From Asterias amurensis (lineage: Eukaryota > Echinodermata > Asteroidea > Forcipulatida > Asteriidae): a stretch of DNA of 64,000 nucleotides. Under the pieces are notes generated by a model. It saw only the letters and a list, made by a program, of their open reading frames with translations. It was not told where the DNA came from and searched no databases. Every line of letters starts with the position of its first letter. Position 1 is the first letter of the stretch. Shown here in pieces: positions 35,801 through 47,800 of this stretch. Both the position numbers and the translations under genes were made by a program. The stretch spans positions 12,599,701-12,663,700 of the forward strand of contig NC_092662.1 of NCBI RefSeq assembly GCF_032118995.1, written 5' to 3'.

Positions 35801-38800
35801 TTCACTGCTATCGGCAGAGTCTCCTTCTGCAGAGTTGATGTTTTCAAGGATGAAATTGAGCTGGTCTTTGAGAGCGTCCAAGTTGTCTGTCAGGTCCCCA
35901 TACTGCCTGGCCAACCTAGAGTCTTGAGCTGTGGAGACGTCAAAGCATTATTAAACCTTATCATCTTATTAAAGTTTGGGTACTTTTTGTGAACAGATTT
36001 ACACTAAGCTTACACTAAGAAAACAGAGCACATCACACCAGTGCACGCTGATTCGCACTGGCTCCCCATCCAACAAAGAGTTAAATATCAACAGTGCCTC
36101 ATTTCTTTCAAGATCTTAAAAGGTGATGCCCGAAGCTTATTTAAGTGATCTTGTGCAGATATATACCCCAAAATGTTGTGGCCTTCGATCTCCAAACACA
36201 AAATCCTTTCAGAAAAAAACCTGACAAATCATTGATGTGGGAGAAAAGTTTTTCTGAGCGCAGCACCAAGAATTTGGAAATCCCTAACTGAACTGTAAAA
36301 CTTTCAAACTCACTTGGCATATTCAAGAACAGTTCAAAAAATCATCTACATAAAGAAGCATTTCGTTAAGTCTATTTTCTCATTATGTGATGCTACTTTT
36401 ATTGCTTATTGGTTGTATTTTGCGCCAGATAGCGGTGCTTTAAAAAGTTTCCATTATTATTGTTATATTCATGAGAAGGGGATGCCCAGTGTTTCTTGTT
36501 TGATCTGCAGCATATTGCGCCACAGCAATTTGTTAACCATTATGATGCTACAATGTATAAAGGAATAAGTTTCATACTTTAGATTGTAGCTTCACATGCC
36601 TTGCAGGAAAAAATACTGAGCGCTTTGACGAAACTTTGAAAACTTTCCGCCCCAAACAGCTCCTAATGTTTAGGACTCTGTACCTGTGTACAGCACAGAG
36701 GAAGAGTCTTATAAAGGGCTAGTATTATGTCCTACCTTCGGCACTCTTTGCTGCAACGATGGTTTCATCCAGATCCTCTTCTAGCTGGGCTAGTTTCTTC
36801 TCGAAATCCTTGTCATTCAATGGCGTACCTGATGGGATGTTGGTGGCATTGTTGATAAGGTCCGCCAGCTTCCTCAGATCCTCCCGGTGATCGTTGACTC
36901 GATCTTGGACCAAGTTGTAACAGGCGGGGCAGGCTGAAGAGGAAGAAGACGACAATAAACAATATGAAAGAAAGTGTAATGGAAGTGTCATGGCCGAGCG
37001 GTTACGAGCACTGAATTCAAACTCTGGTGTTTCTAATCAGCAGAGTGTGGGTTTGAGCCCCAGTCGTGACACTTGTGCCCTCAAGCAAGTTGGCTGTGAA
37101 GTACGGGCGTTCTAAAAGTGACCTCTTCCGGCTGATGGTTCTTACGATTGATTAGCTTAGTGCGCTACATATTTGGCGGCACAGGCTGTATACTCCTTGG
37201 GGGGCTGAGATGTTTAAGGAATGGTTTAAGGCCCAGTGACCAGGGGTAATGTCAAAGCGCTTTAAGGTGTCCTTCGGGTATACAAAAACCAACTATTACT
37301 ATTATTATTCAGCAACTTGTTGTCATACTTAAGCAGCTCTATAAAACTGGGCCCTGGTCTGGGTGCCATGACTTACCAACGCAGCCTAGGGCAATGTTGT
37401 AGTGGTTCTCTCTGCATTGGTTACACTTATCTCCGATCACACCGTCTTTACAGACACAGACACCGTCATTAGTGCAGTTCAAATCGGCTGATCCCTGACG
37501 ATCACAAGAACAAGCTGCAAGAAGAAAGAAAGGAGTGGTGATAATCAACGCAAAGAAAACTTGAATTAGTTTAAAGGAACATTACAGAATTTGTTTTGCT
37601 TGCAAAACAGTTGCTGGCAGTGTAAGCACTTTATGTAATCCACCATGTATACATAAACTGACACACCTATAGAAGTTTGAGATCGATCGGTCATCTGGGT
37701 CATCTTGTGAAATAATGATAACTTATTTTGCATTCCATCGATGCCAAAACAAAAATGAATAAAACGCTCACTGAGCGACAAACTCCAAACGCAAAATCAG
37801 ATTATTTCTCATCAAATATGAAATTTCAGACAGAAATGTTTCAAGGGATGCTTTCTACTATCATCATAATTAGACCGTGTAAGTTTGATGTAAATGTGAT
37901 CTTCACAATTTTTGTTTCTTAACAATTCTGTAATGTTCCTTTCAAAGGCACTGGACACTGTTGGTGATTACTCAAAATAATTCTTAGCTTAGAAACTTTT
38001 TAGGTAATGAGCAATGGGGAGCTGTTGATAGTATAAAACATTGTGAGAAACGGCTCCCTCTAAAGGAATGTAGTTTTTGAGAAAGAGGTAAATTCTCACT
38101 CACATAATATACTTCAGGCTTCAAGCCTTTTTAAGGCATCTGAAAGCAAGCAAATTTATGCAAAAAAGGGTTTGTTTTTTCCTTCATTACTCTCTTGCAA
38201 CTTTGACGACCAATTGAGTCAAAATTTTCACAGATTAGTTATTTCATATATACGTTGGGATACACTGAGTGAGAACACTGGTCTTTGACAATTACCAAAG
38301 GTTTCCCTTACTCTAAAGAAACTGAACTTCTTGGTAATTGTCAAAGACCAGTCTTCTCACTTGGCGTATCTCAACATGTGCACCAAATAACAAACCTGTG
38401 AAAGTTTGAACTCAATCGGTCGTCAAGTTGCAAGAATAATGAACGAAAAAAACACCCCTGTCACACGAAGTTATGTGCTTTCAGATGCTTGATTTCAGGA
38501 CCTCGAAATCAAATGCAAGGAAAATTTCCCAGAAGACTACATTGTACACTACTTCAGAGGGAGCCGTTTCTGACAATGTTTTATACTACGAACAGCTCCG
38601 CATTGCTAGTAACCAAGTTTTTATGCTAACAATCGTTTAAGTAAATACGACAAAATAGGGACACCGCAAACATAGGGCTGGATAACTCAGTTGTTAATCC
38701 AGATGTCAATGGTTCCAATCCCACTCTAGTCAATTTTTCTTTGTTCAACATTGTAATTTTGGTACTTACACGGACACCCTGATGAAGAGAATCCGTAATG

Positions 38801-41800
38801 GTCATACTCGCACTGGTCACAGTACAGCCCACCCACCCCATTCAAGCACGGACACTGGCCAGACTCCCCTTCACACTGGGCACTGGTGGAGCCGGTGAAG
38901 TCACAATTACACGGCTGACAACCTCGGCCGCTACGGATGTCCCAATACCCAAGGTCGCACTCGTCGCACTCACGCCCGATGACAAACGGGAGACACGCGC
39001 ACTGTCCGTTGACTTGGTTGCATTCGATGCCAAAGGAGCCAGTTGGGTTGCAATCACAGCCTGAGTAGAGAAGGAATAATAAGTATTAGTAGCGCTTGTA
39101 TCAGCCACGACACCCCATATACTTAATTTTGAAATTATTTAAGGCAATACAAAATCATAATTTTTTTCAACAAAGTATTGAGCAGTCAAAAACTAAGTTA
39201 CTTCAGATGGAGCCATTTCTCACAATGTTATAAACTATCAACCTCTCCCCATTACTTGTTACCAAGTAACTTTTTATGCCAATAATTATTTGAGTAATTA
39301 CCAATAGTGTCCACTGCCTTTAATTAAATTTCCAAACTTACGTCTGCATTGTCCCTTGGGTAGACCCAAGGCATCTCCAAAGAACCCAGCGAGGCAGTTT
39401 TCACAGTAGGTACCGCCGGTGTTGTAGATACACTTCAGACACTCTCCTGTTACTCTGCAAGTAAAGTACATGGATTTTGATTGATTCTGATGGAATATGA
39501 TGGATTTTGATGGATTTTGTTGGATTTTGATGGATTTTGTTGGATTTTGATGGATTTTGTTGGATTTTGATGGATTTTGATGGATTTTGATGGTTTTATT
39601 TTCACACAACATTTGCAATGATTGAATCCAATGCGCCATAGTTTTGACCGTGTGAGGGCTCACTCAACAGTATTTTTATCAATTTTTTGGGGTAAGCGTG
39701 ATTTGTCCCGCACAATTTTTATAACCGGTCGGTCACTTTTGTTGTGCCGTAGTTTTAAGTTGCTTCAGAGGTGGATTTACATGTGTATAAGGGTTCCTTT
39801 AAAGGTCTTATTGTTCGTGAATGATATGATGCTATTGGTGGTAATGTGTTCCAGTCTTTAATAACTGTTTTGGGTATGAATGAATATACCCCCGGAAGTG
39901 ATACAAATATCTTTGAGAGCGCCCTCACTTGTTCAACAATCTGGCGCATTGAATAATGCTGAAGATCAAGACTTATAATTAATGGTGGTTCAGGAACTCA
40001 TTTACAAGACCTTCAACTAAGAGCAGCTTTTTACCTGTCGCAGTTTCCGACGGCGTTTAAGTCAATGTTACCGCTACACTGGCAAGGAGTACAGGCAGTG
40101 GGTGGACCATACCGTCCCTGTGGGTCACCGTAGAAACCATCGGCACAAACCTCACAACGGTTACCTGAAGAAGTCAAAACAGAATTATAATCAAATATTA
40201 TAAGTTATCACACAAGCGCGAGTGGAATACTAAAAAATTTAACGTTTCTGCGTCCCATAACCAACGAGGCAATATATACACTGGGAGTAGGTTATCATCT
40301 GATATCACACTCCAGTTCGAGCATCTGATTGGATGATTAGCGCGTACTGGAAGATAGAGTCTTATATAGCCCGGTACCAAACCCGCACTCTAACAACCTA
40401 GCCATAAGAACTGGAGACTATCTTGCCAAGCCACGCTAGAAGGTTGAAGGAAAAATGTGGCGTTGTCGGGAAAAGGTTTAGGGTGACTCACCAACATATC
40501 CCATGGGGCAGTTGGTACACATGACGTCTCCATTGTCCATCTCCATACACTCACTGCCTCCCGGGCACGGACATGGCTGGCAGTCATCTTGGGTCCCGCT
40601 GGAAGCGTCACCATAGAAACCAGGTGCGCAGCTCTCGCACTGGTCACCAACGGTGTTGTCACGGCAAATACAGATGCCTGTCAAATTGAAAATAACAGTA
40701 CAGTTATTGGATCAAACAGATCGGACGCTTACAAAAAGGTACACAACTTATGTATTGCTGTTGCTGCGGTTCCCAAAGACAAATTTCCACTGATACAAAA
40801 AGCTGGTGCGCTAGGCCCATTGCCATTGTGAGCCGATCACTAAAATAACAGTATCATCTACTTGATGCCTAACTTTGGTGTGCAACAAAGTCCTCCATCA
40901 GGCTGACAAACAAGTTGGGAATAAAATAATCTTTTAAAACAAAACAATTAAATAAATAAAAATAATAAACATAAATAGATAAATAAATAATGGATGACCC
41001 ATTTCAAGCCCCGTGGTCTCTCCTACATCTAAAACTGAAGGTTTCTTATTGAGGAATATTATGATGATGAATGTGTAATAAATAAATAAATAACCTAATT
41101 ACTCACCAGAGCTTTCTTCGCAGTAGTCAGCGTGGCCGTTGCACTCGCATGGGATACACTGAGCATAGGGTCCACCACCGGGAGGATCACGACGGAACTT
41201 GCCGTCGCAGGACTCGCAGAATTGACCGATGTAGCCAGTTGGACAACGGCAGAGCTCAACAAAGTCTACGCGCTCTGCTCCGGGGCCGACTGCACGGCGT
41301 ACTGTAGGGAGCTCAAAGTCATCCAGGATGCCTTGTGCTGTGATGAAAAAAAGAAAGTGTGGTGGATTTAAAAGGCCTCTGACTATAACAATCCAACCTG
41401 ATCATCTGGAATCCTTCTGGCGGACATCCAAATCACGGAAGGAGGAAATTGTGCTACCCAGACACCATCACCAAAGACACAAATCTTAATCTAAACGAGA
41501 CCCAACAACTTATGAGGGACAAAGCAACCTGGCACCATTTCAATAAAGCTGCAGTCCGTACCGCCTTAATCACACAACAGTCAAATCCTCTGAACGAGTT
41601 TTTTAAAACTTTTGGAATGCTTAAGGTCCACCTCAACAAACATTTTTAAACAAACAAAGAGAGCATTTATTCTACTTACAGTTGTCTCCATATGTAGCTC
41701 TGATCATAATAGCAGTGAGGTTGGACAGTAGACGTTGGAAATCAAACGCAGACGGCCGCTGCACCCACCCAAGTGCCTGTTCCTCCCTCAACCTAAAAAC

Positions 41801-44800
41801 ACAAATAAATAAAATTTGCCATTTCAAATTTTTCTTCAACAAAACTCTGTGAATTTGTGTAATTTGTTGTTTGAAACAGACTTTTCAATCTTTTGCTTGG
41901 AGGGTAAAAGAATTCAGTTAATTTCAACATGAACAAAAGCCCTGGACGAACTTATTTTATCATGGAGAAATGTGAACTCATTGCAGAATTGGAAGTGGCC
42001 CCCATCTCCGGGCATGTTTGATGGTCTAGTGGTAAGACACTGGCTTCAGAAAACAGTGGTTGTGGGTACGAATCCAACCGAGTAGCATATGGATTTTTTT
42101 CTACATGATTTGGAAAGCACCAAGTGTACAGTGATTATCATTCATCAGTGTAAAGAACTTCCGACTTGCTATACATGTCTCTAGGATTTGAGGCAATGCA
42201 TGGTGAGGTATCAATATATATTTGGTTTGCGGTAACACCATGTGTGTATCTACTTGCCAGGTAGAGTTTGTTCTTAGAGTACTGTCTTGCTTTATTCTAC
42301 TACCATGGAGTAGATGTTCAGGGTTTTGGGAGACTTCTCAGCTCTGAAAAGAACTGTCCTGATTTTTAACTATTACCCAAGCCGATGGTATAGAAAATAC
42401 GCTGGGACTACTACTTTAGCTTTTAGGATCGTGATTAACTGTACTACCACGGAGTCAGTTCTTAAAATATATGTCTTACTATATCTTCTACTACCATGGA
42501 GTAGATTTTTGGGAATTCGGGAGACTTCTCTACTACTGCAGAGTAGATTTTCTGGAATTCAAGAGAATTATCAGTTCTAAAAACAACTGTTCTGCTTATT
42601 AACTACTACTTGGGCGGAGGGTAAGAATCGGCCGGGAGCCACTTCCTTCACTTAGTGGATAGAGGGGACTTCTCGTTACTGACTTCACTATCGCTGAGAG
42701 AGTTTTTAATAGGACTCAACGTTTCGACGAGCTTGCTCTAGTCATCGACAGGAGATGATTAAGTTTGAATCGAGCACCAACCTAAAGGTGTACTTCTGTG
42801 GGATGACTCCAGGGGTGGGGTTATCCTGGGCGACGATTGGGGCTGAGATGGTCAGTCCACTTCCCATCAAGATAACGTCTTCTACCGTCAGGCTGGGGTC
42901 ACCACCGATGTGCCGAAACTGGAACGTCATCTCCTGGCCATAACTCAATCTCTTATCACCGAGGTACTTATCTACAAAAGGCAACATCATAAGACATTTA
43001 TCATGAATCCATCAGAATCAAGCGACAGCATTTTCTATTTGCTGGCCAAATACTGGGTCCAATTTCAAAAGTTGCTCAGCAAATTTCTCTGCTCAACAAA
43101 AAATGTGCAGAGCCCCAGTTAAACTTTGTGTAATTTGCGCTGGTAAGCAGTGACTGTTAAGCACGATGTTTCTACACGTAGCAAGTTTTTGTTCTTACAG
43201 GCTTTATGAAATAGAACAAGCAAGTCTCGTGCGTATCCACTTTGTGACCACTTTAGTCCAACGTACATTGCTTTAACCCATGAAGGAAACAAACTTTAAA
43301 TGGTCTTTTTCCTTCCTCAACATCATCATCATGTCGGTTTTAAGGTCGTTGTCCAGTATGTTCTGGGTTGGCCTGCTTTCTCCCTATGGCTCTCCTCCAC
43401 CTGGCCCTGTCCATGGGCGTCCCTTGCATTAACTCCAAGCAGACGCAGTTGCGTCCCTTGCATCGACTCCAAGCAGTTGCATGGCACTTGACACGGAGCT
43501 CTGCCACAGCTTCTTATGTATTTTAATTGCTCATTGCTGTATCTTTGAAAGTTTTTACCTAATTCATGTGCATTATTGTACTTTTTATCTACCGAGCAAT
43601 GAAATAAATATAAATATAAATCTGACCTGGAGCAATGAAGTAGAAGGGACGGTCGTTAGTAGACGCAATACCAATGTCTCTACGGATGCCGTTAAACACC
43701 AAGATTCCCTCCTCGTTGTAGCGCCCCTGAGATATCCAATCCTCTGGACCTGCAAAGAGAAAAAAACAAATATGAACCTTCAATTGCTCGTTATCAGATA
43801 AGATGTTATCCTAACAATTATTTGTAGTAACTACCAATAGTGTCCAGTGCATTTAAGATAAGACATATGCATTCCACCTTCAAAGGGGAAGTCAATCATT
43901 CTCCCTTGGTAGTGTGGGGGTAGGGGAGTTTTCAAGTTAAATGATGATCTCAAATTTTCTTATTACTGTTTTGGTTTTACCCTGAAGTACTTACCAATGT
44001 TAAATTTACTCTGCAAGTTGGCGTACTCGTACCCAGGGGCTGATGTGCAGTCCGGTGAATGGCCGTGGCAAAAGCAAGACATGCAACCAAAAGGGTCGTC
44101 ATCCTGGAGATTGAAGTAGCCTGACTTACAGCTGTGGAGAAAGGATGAGAAGGCCAATTAATAATGACCGAGTTCATAACCAACCCATTGGGTGCGCTTT
44201 CGTGGCTGTAAACAATAACTGTTTCACTAATTGGCCTGTGATTAAGCAATGGACATTTCAACTGAAACAATACTTGGTTACAACCGTGAAATACGTACCC
44301 CTGATATATAATCATACTATTATCATATGTACAGTAGGGCTTCGGAAAGTACCGAGTATTAAGAGCTTTACACACATTGGTGTACAGAAACCCAATAAAA
44401 ATCATCAAAACTCGCCCAGACATTGCTAATATTGTACATTTCTTTTATCAAATTTTGTGCGTGAACATGGTAAAAATGCCAACAGAAATAACCAGAAACA
44501 GAAAATTTAGTTTTGTGTCTAAAAATTGGGATACTATGTGAACATACTGCATTGATAAACAAAAAACTTCATAAAAACCTGACATGACTTTTCCTGTGAC
44601 CTATTTATGTTAATGGAAAGTGGTCAAACCTTGCAGCTGTTTGGAGCCACTATGAGCATTTTGGTACAAGCTGGTCGAACTCTTCCATGGAAAACAGCCT
44701 AAACCGCAAATTTCTCTATAAATTTAGGGTATTTTTTGTCTTCAGAGTTTCAAAGGCATACTGTCTATTTTGGGGAATATTATATCCTATCTCTGACTCT

Positions 44801-47800
44801 TTGCACACTATCATCAAACTTAAACAAACAAAAACAAAAAAAAACGCTTTTGGCCGCTATGGACATCTGATGTGCCACATATCTTGCATTCCACTTAAAA
44901 ACAAAACAAAATTATGTCTAAATTATTTAATTCGCCCAATTATAATTCATACATTATACCAAATGAAAGTATACCCCCTTTTTTTTCTATTTCACTAAAC
45001 TCTATATAAAAAAATATAAATAAAAAAAAACAGGAAAGGAACTAAGGTAAGAACCCCCAAATACCTCTCATCACCAGCTATGATGTTTAGAGATATAATG
45101 AGGTCGAGGTCTCTACAAATAAACACTTCTCGAACAGTTGATGGTTAGTCAAACCATGGGAGGGTTGGGGGGGGCACAACTTTCCCTGTCACACCTGCGA
45201 CCTTCTACAACTACCAGGGTAAGTTGGGGTGGGGTGGGGGGCTACAACTTACCTGTCACACCTGCGACCTTCTACATTGACCTTACACTCACAACTACCG
45301 GAGTTAGTGTCACAGACTGGGTTGTTATCGGCGCTACCGGCTTCATTACAAGCACAGCTCCTGTACATAAAAAGTCAATATTCAATGTGTCAATAAGATG
45401 TACAGAGTATAAGATTCAAGCAAAATGTTATGTTGAACGAAAGTTCACCAATTGGCCCAACTTTGCAGAGCTGCTTAAAGACAGTGGACACCTTTGGTAA
45501 TTATCAAAGACCAGTATTCTCACTTGGTGTGTATGATCAACATGCATAAAATAACAAACCTGTGAAAATTATGACTGGATTGGTCATCAAAGTTGCGAAA
45601 GAATAATAGAAGAAAAAAACACCTTTGTCGCACAAGTTGTGTGCTTTCAGATGCCTTGAATTCAAGACTGCAGCTGAGGTCTCAAATTCAATTCAATTTA
45701 AGTGAGAATTACTTCTTTCTCAAAAACTATGCTACTTCATCAGTGTTTTAATTATAATAATAATGAACCATATTTGTATAGTGCATATCACAATCACAGA
45801 GAAGTCCCTATGCGCTTTGAGATGAAAACAAAAGAGAAGTCGAAGTTAAAGGAACACGTTGCCTTGGATCGTCGAGTTGGTCTATAAAAAGCGTTGGTAA
45901 CCGTTTTTTAAAAAATGCATATGTTTGGAAAAATGTTTTAAAAGTAGAATACAATGATCCACACACATTTGCCTCAAAATTGCGTGGTTTTCCTTTTACT
46001 GTGCGAACTAACACGGTCGGCCATTTATGGGAGTCAAAAATTTGACTCCCATAAATGGCCGACCGTGTTAGTCGACGAGGTAAAAAGAAAACCGTGCAAT
46101 TTCGAGGCATGTTTGAGTGGCCCATTGTATTCTACTTTTACATCTTTCTAACCATATGCATTTTATAACCAACGGTTACAAACGCTTTTCAAAGACCAAC
46201 TCGACCGATCCAAGGCAACGTGTTCCTTTAATAGAGATGTGGAGTAAATACAAAAGCCAAATTTGTTATACTATCAACAGTTTTTATGCTAACAATTATT
46301 TTGAGAAGTTACCAATAGTGTTTATGTGCTTAGCAAGTGTTTATGCTTACAGACCCTGATGCACTTCCTGGAACTACACCTAATTGGAAGACCAGCCCCA
46401 AACAAATTGCAATGGAGCGTGTTTATGGGGGAGAGGCAGCAATTTTTTTTCTCTTTTCTTTTTTCTTCCTCCAGTGATATTTCTGTCAAAACATCTGGCT
46501 GGTGCTTACAGTACCTGACCTATGGGGTGCCTAATAAAATATGATGTCAACCGCACATGTCAAGCCAACTGGTAGATAAATAAATGAAACTGTAACCACA
46601 GTATTTGCTACTGCACTAAGTATTACACTTTTGGATATGCCTCTGGTATCCGGCAAACGGCAAATCATGGTTTAAGAGACTCTGATAATCGTTACATTTA
46701 TTGTATCAAGTAATAAACCACAAGGACACTGGATGGGTAAATTTATAAATACTTTGGGTTGTACCAAGAAAAATTGAAACCCATTCTACTCATTTTTTGA
46801 AACCCATTCTACTCATTTTTTCTGTAGTCAATCCCTTAATTATTTTGTACACTTGTTGTGATTGTGAAAATTTATTTTGATTGTTACAATAATTGACAAA
46901 TAAAGAAAAACTAAGATAATTGTATAAAGTACAAGGGCTAATTTAGATGAAACATTTCTTAGATATTTTGTTTTTTTCAGAGTAGGCCTATATCTTAAAT
47001 CCTACTGATTTCCTGAGGGCAACCAAAAATAAAAGAGGAAAATCAATAATGTTCGGTAGGAAGAACATCACGATTAACATGGTGCATAAATGTTATAAGG
47101 TGAAGAGAAAGGGTGAAATGAAGTAATTTTTAGTAAAGTGTCTTGCTAAAAACACATACGTGTCATGACCAGGTTTCCAGCCGGAATTATTTTAAGACAA
47201 AGAAATTGATTAATGCATAAATATTATTTGGGATTCTATGAAAGTGAAATTGTAACCAATTTTGTACTTATTATAACAAGAATCTTTTACATATAAAATA
47301 TAAATTTTTAATATTCATTTAATAACAAAATAAACTTTTGGTTGGAGTTGTTTTCTTGTTTTCTATATGCATGAGACTTGCACTGTCTTTAACCTAAACT
47401 GAAACTGGAGTCAAAATGAAGCCATAGTGGCATGGAAAGGAACTCTTGAAATATTTACAAAAGGTCACGCAACATGGCACAAGATACCAAGAGTCTGACA
47501 TACTGCAAAAAGATCGCACTGGCCATCTGGAATCTCAACCAGCATTCAGATCATCTATTAGAGCCTGTCTGAATAGTCAAGAGACTGAGTGGCAAGTCTA
47601 TTCTAAAACCTGAAAATCATTCTATCCAAAATATCAAAAGCAGACAAGCACTCACGGACTGAGAAAGGCGTGTCAAAGGCCCTTTTCGAAACCACGGCTT
47701 CTGCTTTGGATTTGGCTCAGGCTACCTTGGCCCCGCGGTTGTTTTGAATATTGCCCGTGCTTTGGGTATACGCACTTAGTATTTCAGACGAGAGGATGGA

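Noticed and set aside
36985..37075. Functional tRNA-Leu/Ser gene
   Set aside because: It continues into a SINE body, and an inverted full-length copy exists at 49150-49512.
41370..41660. Possible transposon or gene remnant in laminin intron 8
   Set aside because: One frame is moderately protein-like, but no family pattern, start or splice support could be named.
43977..44423. 148-codon minus-strand frame over laminin exon 5
   Set aside because: It is a different reading frame; the exon 5 frame, with EGF cysteines and matching phases, is the real one.
45138..45500. 120-codon plus-strand frame over laminin exon 4
   Set aside because: Antisense shadow of the EGF-repeat exon and a foldback element.
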